Origin: Isoptericola halalbus
GTDB taxonomy: Bacteria > Actinomycetota > Actinomycetes > Actinomycetales > Cellulomonadaceae
Direction: 5' to 3'
DNA length: 64,000 bases
NCBI GenBank assembly: GCA_009663185.1
Contig: VJZX01000003.1
Location: 124,001 to 188,000, forward strand
In this document: positions 34,861 through 43,146 of the stretch, one piece after another
How the letters are laid out: each line of letters starts with the position of its first letter
How positions within the stretch are numbered: position 1 is the first letter of the stretch
Made by a program: the position numbers and the translations under genes
Notes under the pieces: model-generated
Database searches by the model: none
The model's input: the letters and a program-made list of their open reading frames with translations, nothing else
What the model was told of the DNA's origin: nothing

Positions 34861-35922
34861 TCAACGGCCGGTGCCGTCCACGGCGTGCGGCTCGATGGCG
34901 GCGATCTCGTCCTCGGTGAGCGGACCGGCCGCGAGCGCGCCGACGTTGTCCTCGAGCTGCGTCACGGAGGACGCGCCGATGAGCGCCGACGTCACGCGCA
35001 GGTCGCGCAGCACCCAGGTCAGCGCGAGCTGCGCGAGCGACTGCCCGCGGCTCTCGGCGATCTCGTTCAGCGCCCGGGCCCGCCCGAGGTAGGTCTCCGA
35101 GAGGATCGACGCCGACAGGAACGGCGAGTCGGCGCGCGCCGCGCGCGAGCCCTCGGGCGCCGCACCCGACAGGTACCGGCCCGTGAGCAGGCCCTGCTGG
35201 AGCGGGGAGAACACGATGGTGCCGACGCCGAGGTCCTCGACGGCGTCGAGCAGCGACTCGCTCTGCCGGCCGTCGTACGGGTCGTCGTGGTGAGGGTTCT
35301 CGACGTGCCGGTTGAACATCGAGTAGCTCGGCTGGTGGATGAGCAGCGGCGTGCCGAGGTCGGCGAGGATGCGGGCGGCCTCGCGCGTGCGAGAGGGCGA
35401 GTAGTTGGAGACGCCGACGTACAGCGCCTTGCCCTGCTGAACCGCCGAGGCGAGCGCGCCCATCGTCTCCTCGAGGGACGTCGACGGGTCCGGCCGGTGG
35501 TGGTAGAAGACGTCGACGTAGTCGAGGCCCATGCGGGTCAGCGACTGGTCGAGCGAGGCGAGCAGGTACTTGCGCGACCCGTGGTTGCCGTACGGGCCGG
35601 GCCACATGTCGTAGCCGGCCTTGGTCGAGATGATCAGCTCGTCGCGGTACGGACGGAGGTCGGCGGCGAGGTGGCGCCCGAAGTTCTGCTCGGCCGAGCC
35701 GTACGGCGGACCGTAGTTGTTGGCCAGGTCGAAGTGCGTGATGCCGAGGTCGAACGCGCGGTGCAGGATCGCGCGCTGCGTCTCGGACGGGTCGACGTCG
35801 CCGAAGTTGTGCCACAGGCCGAGCGACAGCGCCGGCAGGTCCAGGCCCGACCGCCCGGTGCGGCGGTAGGTCATGGAGTCGTAGCGGGCGTCGTCGGCCA
35901 GGTACCGGGGTGCGAGGGGCAT
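34861..35922 (-). CDS. Aldo/keto reductase (YghZ/L-glyceraldehyde-3-phosphate reductase type)
   Basis: A 353-residue NADPH-dependent reductase with an (alpha/beta)8 barrel. It has the YghZ-type opening MTYRRTGRSGLDLPALSLGL, the catalytic-tyrosine segment FDLANNYGPPYGSAE and the lysine of IISTKAGYDMWPGPYG, followed by LDYVDVFYHHRPD. The NADP-binding end has SALIGASSVTQLEDN. The ATG at 35922 has a -10-like CAGGAT six bases upstream, so it may also be expressed on its own. It lies 22 bases after the altronate dehydratase stop. The physiological substrate, perhaps an aldose or uronate, is unknown. Confidence 0.92.
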   Translation of the reverse strand: MPLAPRYLADDARYDSMTYRRTGRSGLDLPALSLGLWHNFGDVDPSETQRAILHRAFDLGITHFDLANNYGPPYGSAEQNFGRHLAADLRPYRDELIISTKAGYDMWPGPYGNHGSRKYLLASLDQSLTRMGLDYVDVFYHHRPDPSTSLEETMGALASAVQQGKALYVGVSNYSPSRTREAARILADLGTPLLIHQPSYSMFNRHVENPHHDDPYDGRQSESLLDAVEDLGVGTIVFSPLQQGLLTGRYLSGAAPEGSRAARADSPFLSASILSETYLGRARALNEIAESRGQSLAQLALTWVLRDLRVTSALIGASSVTQLEDNVGALAAGPLTEDEIAAIEPHAVDGTGR

Positions 35923-35944
35923 GGTCCCATCCTGGCAGCCGACG

Positions 35945-37552
35945 TCAGGTGACGGCGCCCAGGTGCCAGGGGATGAACTCCTCCGCGCCGATCTCGAGCT
36001 CCTCGCTGACCGTGCGCTCCCCCGACGCGACGGCGAGGATCCGGTCGAAGATCTCCGCACCGACGTCCGCGAGGGTCGCGGTACCGTCGACGATCCGTCC
36101 GGCGTTCAGGTCCATGTCCTCGGTCATGCGTTCGTACATCGGCGTGTTCGTGGCGACCTTGATCGACGGCGTCGGGCGGCAGCCGAAGACCGATCCGCGG
36201 CCCGTCGTGAACACGACGACGGTGGCGCCGCCCGCCACCAGCCCGGTCACCGAGACGGGGTCGTAGCCAGGGGTGTCCATGAACGTGAAGCCGCGACCGG
36301 TGATCTGCTCGGCGTAGTCGTAGACCGCCGTGAGGTCGGCCTGCCCGCCCTTGGCCACAGCCCCGAGCGACTTCTCCAGGATCGTCGTCAGACCGCCCGC
36401 CTTGTTGCCCGGCGACGGGTTGTTGTCGAGCGTGCCGCCGCCGGCCGCGACGTAGCCGCGCCACCAGTCGATGCGGTCGAGGAGCCGCTTGGCGACCCTG
36501 GGCCTCGTCGCGCGGGCCGTGAGAAGGTGCTCCGCACCGTAGACCTCCGGCGTCTCGGCGAGCACCGACGTCCCGCCGTAGGCCACCAGGCGGTCGGAGG
36601 CCCAACCCAGCGCCGGGTTCGCGGTGATGCCGGAGTACCCGTCGGACCCGCCGCAGTTCAGCCCCAGCACGAGCTCCGAGACGTCGCACTCGACGCGCTG
36701 CCGCGCGTTGACGGCCGGCAGCATCTCGCGCACCGCCGCGACACCTGCCCGGACCGACGCCCGGACGCCCCCGGTCTCCTGGATGGTCATCGACCGGACC
36801 ACGGTGTCCTGCGGGATCTGCGCCAGCAGTCCGGAGGTCTCGGGGTCGGGCGCTCCGACGCCCGGCATGCCCAGGTCGGTCACGACACTCGACCCGGTGC
36901 CCGACCGCGCGGCCAGCGCGGCGCCGGCCACCATCTCACACCCCAGCCCGAGCACGAGCAGGCCCGCGACGTTGGGGTGCGCGGCGTACCCGCGCAGGGT
37001 GCGCAGCAGGACCTGGCCACCCTCGGAGTCGGGCACGAGGCCGCACCCGCTGGTGTGGGTGAGGGCGATGACCCCGTCGACGTTCTCGTACTCGTCGAGC
37101 GCCGCACCCCGGAAGTGGTCCGCGATCATCTTGGCTGTCGAGGCCGAGCAGTTCACGCTGGTGAGGATCGCGACGTAGTTGCGGGTGCCGACCCGCCCGT
37201 CGGCCCGGCGATACCCGCGGAACGTGGGTCGCGGCTCGCCGTCGGGCACGGAGAGTTCGGTGTGCACGCCGCCGAGCGGCGCCTCCCGCTCGCCCGGGTC
37301 GAAGCCGAGGTTCTGCGTGTGCACGTGGTCGCCCGGCGCGACGTCCGCCGTCGCGACGCCGATCACCTGTCCGTACTTGTGCACGTGACCGCCGAGCGTC
37401 ACGGGCCGCAGCGCGACCTTGTGCCCGCGCGGGACGCCGTCGCGCACGACGACGGTGGAACCGTCCGGTGCCGACGCCCTCTCGCCGGGTGCGAGGTCAC
37501 GAGTCGCGACCGCGACGTCGTCGCCGTCACGGAGTACGAGCAGGTCGTTCAT
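35945..37552 (-). CDS. uxaA: Altronate/galactarate-type dehydratase (UxaA family)
   Basis: A 535-residue dehydratase. An N-terminal SAF domain (about 1-85) precedes the main domain, which opens with FRGYRRADGRVGTRNYVAIL and has SVNCSASTA, HTSGCGLVPDSEG, VLGLGCEMV and LGLNCGGSDGYSGITANPA. Full-length proteins of this build dehydrate D-altronate to 2-keto-3-deoxygluconate in D-galacturonate breakdown; galactarate dehydratase (GarD) is the main alternative. It follows the binding-protein gene by 69 bases in the same direction, linking uronate uptake to catabolism. The isomerase and reductase (UxaC, UxaB) needed before it are not in this window. Confidence 0.88.
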   Translation of the reverse strand: MNDLLVLRDGDDVAVATRDLAPGERASAPDGSTVVVRDGVPRGHKVALRPVTLGGHVHKYGQVIGVATADVAPGDHVHTQNLGFDPGEREAPLGGVHTELSVPDGEPRPTFRGYRRADGRVGTRNYVAILTSVNCSASTAKMIADHFRGAALDEYENVDGVIALTHTSGCGLVPDSEGGQVLLRTLRGYAAHPNVAGLLVLGLGCEMVAGAALAARSGTGSSVVTDLGMPGVGAPDPETSGLLAQIPQDTVVRSMTIQETGGVRASVRAGVAAVREMLPAVNARQRVECDVSELVLGLNCGGSDGYSGITANPALGWASDRLVAYGGTSVLAETPEVYGAEHLLTARATRPRVAKRLLDRIDWWRGYVAAGGGTLDNNPSPGNKAGGLTTILEKSLGAVAKGGQADLTAVYDYAEQITGRGFTFMDTPGYDPVSVTGLVAGGATVVVFTTGRGSVFGCRPTPSIKVATNTPMYERMTEDMDLNAGRIVDGTATLADVGAEIFDRILAVASGERTVSEELEIGAEEFIPWHLGAVT

Positions 37553-37621
37553 CGTCTTCCTTCTCTCGCGTAGGGCGCAGGGCGGGGCACGTCCCCCGCC
37601 CTGCGCCTCGGTCGTGCGGCG

Positions 37622-38956
37622 TCAGCTGCCGATCGCCGCGCCGACCTCGGAGAGGAACTGCTCCGCAGCCTCCTCCGGCGTGAGGTCGCCGAACAGCACC
37701 TCGGTGTTGATGCGCGTCATGATGTCCGTCATCTCGGCCGAGCCGTTCGGCGGCACCGGCGGGCTGTCGACGATCTCGTCCTCGAGGTCGGCCATGAAGT
37801 CGGCCATGCGCTGGTCGGCGTCGGCGAGGTCGCCGAGGATCGACTCGCGCACCGACAGGTTCGACGGCAGGCCGCGGTCGGTCAGCTGCAGAGCGGCGAC
37901 CTCGGGGTCGTTGAGCAGGAAGTCGACGAACTTCGCCGACTCCTCCGGGTGCTCGGTCGTGGCCGAGACCGAGTAGTACATGGCCGGCTTGAAGTACATG
38001 CCCGTGCGCTCGTACTGCGACTCGCCCGGCAGCCGCAGGAGCTCGAGCTCGTGGCCCGACGCCTCGGACAGCGCGCCGAGCTGGTTGGACCACCAGACGC
38101 CCATCGCGCCGGTGTTGGTGCCGAGCAGCGAACCCTCCGGGCCGGCGTTCTGGAACTCGACCGAGCGCGAGGCGTCGGGCTGGCCGTCGTTCGCCATGAG
38201 GTCGAGGGACACCTGGAAGAACTGCGCGACGGTCTCCGCCGAGACGCCCAGCGTCCCGTCGGGGTTGTACAGCGTCTCGCCCTTCTGTCGTGCCAGGACG
38301 TTGAGCCCGGCCTCGTTGAAGCCGTAGTCCTGCGCGCCCCAGACGCCGTCGCCGGCACCCGCCGAGACCTGGCCCGCGATCTCGACGTAGTCCTCCCAGG
38401 TCCAGGTCTCGTCGTCGGGCATCTCGACGCCCGCCTGCGCGAAGATCTCAGGGTCGGCCACGAGCGCGTACGCGTTGATACCCGTCGCGATCCCGTAGAG
38501 CTTGCCGTCGATCTCGCCCGTCGCAACGACGTCCTCAGGAATCTCGGAGGTCTCGACGCCGAGCTCGCTCAGGTCCGCGATCACGCCGCGCGTCGCATAG
38601 TCGGAGAGGTACCGCTCCTCCTGCGTCATCACGTCGGGCGTGTCGCCGCCGGCGACCGAGGTCGCCAGCTTGTCCCAGTACCCGTCCCAGTCGGTGAAGT
38701 CGGGGACGACCGTGATGCCGGGGTTCTTCTCCTCGAAGAGGTCGATGATCTTCTGCGTCGTCTCGTGGCGGGTGTCGGACCCCCACCACGCGAAGCGGAT
38801 CTCGACGTTCCCGTCGCCCCCTTCGCCGTCGCTCTCGGGCATCGCGCCCGAGTCGCCGCCGGCGCAGGCGGTCAGGGCCAGCGCCCCGGCCGCGGTCAGG
38901 GCGACGAGCGCGGTGCGGGTCGTGCGCGGGGCCCGCCGGGTGATCGTGACTCGCAT
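37622..38956 (-). CDS. ABC transporter substrate-binding lipoprotein (oligo-galacturonide or related sugar)
   Basis: A 444-residue solute-binding protein. The lipoprotein signal ends at LALTAC with the anchored cysteine at C31, then an acidic Gly/Asp linker. The mature domain has IRFAWWGSDTRHETTQKIID, FTDWDGYWDKLATSVAGGDT and PDVMTQEERYLSDYATRG. The ATG at 38956 has AAGGAG four to five bases upstream; the longer reading lacks a ribosome binding site. Neighbouring pectate lyase, altronate dehydratase and oxidoreductases suggest uptake of pectin fragments, but specificity is not visible in the sequence. Confidence 0.92.
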   Translation of the reverse strand: MRVTITRRAPRTTRTALVALTAAGALALTACAGGDSGAMPESDGEGGDGNVEIRFAWWGSDTRHETTQKIIDLFEEKNPGITVVPDFTDWDGYWDKLATSVAGGDTPDVMTQEERYLSDYATRGVIADLSELGVETSEIPEDVVATGEIDGKLYGIATGINAYALVADPEIFAQAGVEMPDDETWTWEDYVEIAGQVSAGAGDGVWGAQDYGFNEAGLNVLARQKGETLYNPDGTLGVSAETVAQFFQVSLDLMANDGQPDASRSVEFQNAGPEGSLLGTNTGAMGVWWSNQLGALSEASGHELELLRLPGESQYERTGMYFKPAMYYSVSATTEHPEESAKFVDFLLNDPEVAALQLTDRGLPSNLSVRESILGDLADADQRMADFMADLEDEIVDSPPVPPNGSAEMTDIMTRINTEVLFGDLTPEEAAEQFLSEVGAAIGS

Positions 38957-39004
38957 GATTCTCCTTCGGTGTGCGTGACGAAACGTCGTTGTTCGCATCT
39001 GTTT

Positions 39005-39026
39005 GCGTTCCCGCCGTCGGGAACGC
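39005..39026 (-). promoter_or_regulatory. Perfect intercistronic hairpin before the binding-protein gene
   Basis: GCGTTCCCG, loop of four bases, CGGGAACGC: a nine-base perfect stem in the 85-base gap between the second permease and the binding-protein gene. No U-tract follows. It probably stabilises or partly separates the binding-protein message. Confidence 0.55.
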
Positions 39027-39041
39027 GTCGAGAGATGAGCC

Positions 39042-39983
39042 CTACTTGATTCCCGTGGTCGCGATTCCCTTCACCAGGTACTTCTGCCCGAAGAGGAAGA
39101 CCAGGAAGACCGGGATCAGCGACACGATCGACATCGCGAACAGCGGGCCCCACGAGCTGTTGCTCGTGGCGTCCACGAAGGTGCGCAGCGCGATCGGCAC
39201 CGTGTACATGTCCGGCCGGGTCAGGAAGATCAGCTGGCTGAAGAAGTCGTTCCAGGTCCAGATGAACGTGAAGATCGCCGTCGTCGCGAGGGCCGGCAGC
39301 GCCAGCGGGAGCATGATCTGGACGAAGATACGCCCGTGGCCGCAGCCGTCGAGCCGCGCCGCCTCGTCGAACTCGCGCGGGATGCCGCGGAAGAACTGGA
39401 CCATGAGGAAGACGAAGAACGCGTCCGTGGCCAGCAGCTTCGGCACGATGAGCGGCAGGAACGTGTTGATCCACTCGAGCGACGAGAACAGGATGTACTG
39501 CGGCACGATGATCACGTGGATCGGCAGCATGATCGACATGAGCATGACGGCGAACCACAGGTTGCGGCCGCGGAACTTGAGCCGCGCGAACGCGTAGGCC
39601 GCCATCGAGCACGAGACGAGGTTGCCGAGGACCGAGCCCAGCACCACGAGGGCCGAGTTGATCAGGTAATGGTGGAACGGGTGCAGCAGGGCGCTCCAGC
39701 CGTCGCCGTAGTTGGAGAAGTCCCACTCGGTCGGGACGAGCCCGGGCTCGCGGAAGATGAGCGCGGTCGGCTTGAAGGAGCTCGACAGCATCCACAGCAG
39801 CGGGTAGAGCATGACCAGCCCGAAGGCGATCAGGCCGAGGTGCTTGAGCAGGCCGCGGACGCGCGCGCCCACCCGTCGGCGGGGCGTGGTGTCGGGGATC
39901 TCGGCGGCGATCTCGCTGAGCGCCTGCCTGGAACCGGACGTGGGCTGGGGGCGCGCCTCGGGGCGCACGGGCGTGTCAGTCAT
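39042..39983 (-). CDS. Sugar ABC transporter permease (MalG type)
   Basis: A 313-residue membrane protein with six predicted helices after a cytoplasmic N-terminus; the first is near residues 51-71 (LIAFGLVMLYPLLWML). The EAA loop is EFDEAARLDGCGHGRIFVQI, followed by MLPLALPALATT. It forms the channel with the MalF-type partner, whose gene it overlaps by eight bases. No ATPase gene lies in the cluster. Confidence 0.94.
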   Translation of the reverse strand: MTDTPVRPEARPQPTSGSRQALSEIAAEIPDTTPRRRVGARVRGLLKHLGLIAFGLVMLYPLLWMLSSSFKPTALIFREPGLVPTEWDFSNYGDGWSALLHPFHHYLINSALVVLGSVLGNLVSCSMAAYAFARLKFRGRNLWFAVMLMSIMLPIHVIIVPQYILFSSLEWINTFLPLIVPKLLATDAFFVFLMVQFFRGIPREFDEAARLDGCGHGRIFVQIMLPLALPALATTAIFTFIWTWNDFFSQLIFLTRPDMYTVPIALRTFVDATSNSSWGPLFAMSIVSLIPVFLVFLFGQKYLVKGIATTGIK

Positions 39984-40899
39984 CGTAGAAGACCCAGAAC
40001 TTGGAGGCGAGGAAGTTCACCGCGGTCATGCCCGCGACGACGAGGAGCAGGAACCAGGCCATCGCCGACGCGTAGCCCATCTCGTACGAAGCAAAGCCCT
40101 TCTGGTACAGGTACAGCGTGTAGAAGAGTGTCGAGTCCACGGGGCCGCCGGTGCCGCCCGAGACGATGTACGCCTGGGTGAACGACTGGAACGCCCCGAT
40201 GAGCTGCAGCACGAGGTTGAAGAAGACGATCGGGGTCAGCAGCGGGAGGGTGATGCCGAGGAACTGGCGCACCTTGCCGGCGCCGTCGATCGAGGCGGCC
40301 TCGTAGTACATGACCGGGATCTGCCGCAGGCCCGCGAGGAAGATGACCATGGGTGCCCCGAACGTCCAGACGTTGAGCACCATGAGCGTGCCGAGCGCGT
40401 AGTCGGGGTGCGACACCCAGCCCACCCCCTGCACGCCGAAGAACGCCAGGACCTGGTTGATCAGGCCGTCGGACCCGAACACCTGCCGCCACAGGATCGC
40501 GATGGCGACGCTGCCGCCGAGCAGGGACGGCAGGTAGAACGCCGACCGGTACAGCGCCAGGCCGCGCATGCCTTTGTCGAGCACCAGCGCGAGGGCGAGC
40601 GCCGCGGCGAGCTGCAGCGGGACCGAGACGAACACGTAGGTGAACGTGACCTCGAGCGCCTGGAAGAAGCGCGCGTCGGTGAACATCCGCGTGTAGTTGT
40701 CGATCCCGATCCAGTTCGGCGCCGCGAGCAGGCTGTAGTCCGTGAAGGACAGGTAGAGCGACGCGACCAGCGGGAACGCGGTGATGAGCGCGAGGCCGGC
40801 GAACCAGGGCGCGAGGAAGACCGCCGCAGCCTTGCCGTCGCCCTTGCGCCGCTCGGTCTTCGTCCCCCGCGTGCGGGCGACCTCCTGGATCACCGCCAT
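39976..40899 (-). CDS. Sugar ABC transporter permease (MalF type)
   Basis: A 307-residue membrane protein. The first helix is near residues 27-47 (AVFLAPWFAGLALITAFPLV). The EAA loop is YYEAASIDGAGKVRQFLGIT, followed by LPLLTPIVFF. The ATG at 40899 has GGAGG seven bases upstream; the longer open frame extends into the operator region and is not coding. It is the first gene of the minus-strand operon (two permeases, binding protein, uxaA, aldo/keto reductase), divergent from the LacI-DUF6807 gene, and two LacI-type sites lie in the gap. Confidence 0.94.
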   Translation of the reverse strand: MAVIQEVARTRGTKTERRKGDGKAAAVFLAPWFAGLALITAFPLVASLYLSFTDYSLLAAPNWIGIDNYTRMFTDARFFQALEVTFTYVFVSVPLQLAAALALALVLDKGMRGLALYRSAFYLPSLLGGSVAIAILWRQVFGSDGLINQVLAFFGVQGVGWVSHPDYALGTLMVLNVWTFGAPMVIFLAGLRQIPVMYYEAASIDGAGKVRQFLGITLPLLTPIVFFNLVLQLIGAFQSFTQAYIVSGGTGGPVDSTLFYTLYLYQKGFASYEMGYASAMAWFLLLVVAGMTAVNFLASKFWVFYDD

Positions 40900-40998
40900 G
40901 TCCGCACCTCCCCGTGCGGCCGCGTGGTGCGCCTCATGCCGACCTCCTGATCTCCGTCGATCTCGAGCCACCCGCCGCCGTGCCAGTGCTCGACGGCG

Positions 40999-41012
40999 GG
41001 AAACCGGTTGCT
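40999..41012. promoter_or_regulatory. LacI-type operator, copy 1
   Basis: GGAAACCGGTTGCT, with the central CG typical of LacI-family sites. An exact inverted copy lies at 41033-41046, centre to centre 34 bases. Both stand in the 252-base gap between the divergent transporter operon and the LacI-DUF6807 gene. Confidence 0.75.
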
Positions 41013-41032
41013 GCCGAGGAAGGTACCACACT

Positions 41033-41046
41033 AGCAACCGGTTTCC
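41033..41046. promoter_or_regulatory. LacI-type operator, copy 2 (inverted)
   Basis: AGCAACCGGTTTCC is the exact reverse complement of the site at 40999-41012. It is followed by TATGGT and TACGGT, either of which could be a -10 for the plus-strand regulator gene. Two sites about three helical turns apart would allow cooperative binding or a small loop. Confidence 0.75.
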
Positions 41047-41151
41047 TATGGTGTACGGTCAGCATCAGACGACACGCCGCGGCGGACGCGCGGCCGTGAC
41101 CAAGACGTGATCTCCGCGCCGGCTGGGCGCGAAGCGAGGACGGAGGCGAGC

Positions 41152-43122
41152 ATGCCTGGTGGGAGCACGCGGCGGCCCGCGGTGACGATCGCCGAGGTGG
41201 CCGCGGCGGCAGGGGTGTCGCGCGCCACGGTCTCACGCGTCATGAACGGCCGCAGCACGGTCGACCCCACGATCGCCGCCCGCGTCCAGGAGGCGGCGAT
41301 CGAGCTGAACTACCGCCCGAGCAACGTCGCCCGGAGCCTGTCGCTCGGTCGCACGACGACGGTCGCGCTCGTCGTGCCCGACCTCGGCAACCCCGTCTTC
41401 CAGCGGGTCCTCGAAGGTGTGACGTCGGCCGCGGCCGAGGACGGCTACCGCGTCCTCGTCGCGAACACGGCCGAGGATCCCGGCCAGGAGGCCGCGATCG
41501 CGCGCGACGCCCGACGCCGCTGCGACGCGCTCATCCTCATGGCGCCCCGTATGCCCGACGCGGCGCTCGCCACGCTGCTTCCCGACGTTGAGCCCGCCGT
41601 CGTGATCAACCGCGAGCTGACCTCCGCCGTCACGCCGACGCTCGTCGTCGACTACGCCGACGCGATGGAGCAGGTGCTCGAGCACCTCGTCGGGCTCGGC
41701 CACCGCGGCGTCGCCTACGTCGCCGGCCCGCCCGCGTCGGCGTCCGACGGCGCGCGGCGCCGCGGCCTCGCCGCCGTGCAGGCCCGGCACGCCGACCTCG
41801 ACGTCACGGTGCTGCCGGGCGGCGCCGACATCGCCGCCGGGCACGCGTCCGCGCGCGCCGTCCTCGCGAGCCGGGTGACCGCCGTCGTGGCCTACAACGA
41901 CCTCGTCTCCTTCGGGCTGCTCGCCTCCCTCAACGAGGCCGGGGTCGCCGTGCCTGCCGACCTCTCGGTCGCGGGGTTCGACGACATCGAGCTCGCCCAG
42001 TACGCCACCCCTGCTCTGACCACGGTCGCCGTACCCCAGGCCGACCTCGGGCGTCACGCGTGGAGGGAGCTCCACGCCGTGATCGACGACTCCGGCCAGG
42101 CCGCCACGACGACGCGGTTCGGCGCCCGGCTCCAGGTGCGGGCCAGCACCGGACCCGTGCCGCCGCGCGTCGCCCGGGCTCTCGACGAGCCGGACCGTCA
42201 GCCCGAGACCGCCGACCCGACGGCGAACGCCGCGCAGCCCGAGCAGGTCCCGACCTGGTCGCTCGAGTCGGGGGCCATGGTGCTGCACCGCTCGCTCGAC
42301 CAGGTCGTGCTGGCGCGGTACGAGCCCGGCGGCACGCTCCCGACGATCCACTCGCCGCGGCCGTACCTGCACCCCGTGCACACCCTCACCGGCGTCCCGC
42401 TCACGGACGTCAGCCCGGTCGACCACCGTCACCACTACGGCGTGAGCATGGCCGTGCCCGACGTCAACGGCACGAGCCACTGGGGCGGGCGCACGTTCAT
42501 CGCCGACGTCGGGCCCACCCTGCTGCCCAACCACGGCCGCCAGACCAGCACGCAGACGGTCATCGACCCCCTGTCACCGCACGTGCTGCTGGACACCGTG
42601 CTGTGGAGCGACGAGCACGGCGCGCCGCAGCTCGAGGAGCGCCGCAGGATCGGCGCGCGCCTGCTCGAGGACGGCTGGGTGCTCGAGTGGCGCTCGACGC
42701 TGCACGCGGCGCACGGCCCGCTCGAGATCCGCTCCCCCGCGACCAACGGCCGCCCCGGCGCCGGATACGGCGGGCTGTTCTGGCGCCTGCCCGCCGCGAC
42801 GAGCACCCGCGTGCTGTCCGCCGCGGGCGAGGGCGAAGGGCGCGCGCACGGCAGCACGTCGCCGTGGGTCGCGTTCGTCCAGCGGCACAGCGACCACCAG
42901 GGCGGCGAGCGCGCGACGACGACGCTGCTGACCCAGACCTCGCCCGCCCGGCACTGGTTCCTGCGCGCCGCCGAGTACCCCGGCGCGTGCCCCGCGCTCG
43001 CGTGGGACACGCCGCTGCTGGTCCCCGCCGGCGGCACGGTCGAGACCGGCGTCGTCGCGGCTCTCCTCGACCGCGAGCTCGACGCCGCCGAGGCCGCCGA
43101 GCTCGCGACCGGCCTCCGCTGA
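41152..43122 (+). CDS. LacI family regulator fused to a DUF6807/PmoA-like domain
   Basis: A 656-residue two-part protein in one unbroken frame. Residues about 8-340 are a complete LacI-type repressor: helix-turn-helix TIAEVAAAAGVSRATVSRVM and hinge NYRPSNVARSLSLGRT, then a periplasmic-binding-like core with VALVVPDLGNPVF and VAGFDDIELAQYATPALTTV. After an Ala/Pro/Glu linker, residues about 380-656 form a DUF6807 (PmoA-like) domain with PRPYLHPVHTLTGVPLTDVS, DHRHHYGVSMAV and WGGRTFI. DUF6807 proteins are usually separate and encoded beside Gfo/Idh oxidoreductases, as one is here. The ATG at 41152 has GGAGG six bases upstream. It probably controls the divergent transporter operon and itself through the GGAAACCGGTTGCT sites. 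Confidence 0.9.
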   Translation: MPGGSTRRPAVTIAEVAAAAGVSRATVSRVMNGRSTVDPTIAARVQEAAIELNYRPSNVARSLSLGRTTTVALVVPDLGNPVFQRVLEGVTSAAAEDGYRVLVANTAEDPGQEAAIARDARRRCDALILMAPRMPDAALATLLPDVEPAVVINRELTSAVTPTLVVDYADAMEQVLEHLVGLGHRGVAYVAGPPASASDGARRRGLAAVQARHADLDVTVLPGGADIAAGHASARAVLASRVTAVVAYNDLVSFGLLASLNEAGVAVPADLSVAGFDDIELAQYATPALTTVAVPQADLGRHAWRELHAVIDDSGQAATTTRFGARLQVRASTGPVPPRVARALDEPDRQPETADPTANAAQPEQVPTWSLESGAMVLHRSLDQVVLARYEPGGTLPTIHSPRPYLHPVHTLTGVPLTDVSPVDHRHHYGVSMAVPDVNGTSHWGGRTFIADVGPTLLPNHGRQTSTQTVIDPLSPHVLLDTVLWSDEHGAPQLEERRRIGARLLEDGWVLEWRSTLHAAHGPLEIRSPATNGRPGAGYGGLFWRLPAATSTRVLSAAGEGEGRAHGSTSPWVAFVQRHSDHQGGERATTTLLTQTSPARHWFLRAAEYPGACPALAWDTPLLVPAGGTVETGVVAALLDRELDAAEAAELATGLR

Positions 43123-43146
43123 CGACCCCGAGGAGGGACAGACCCC

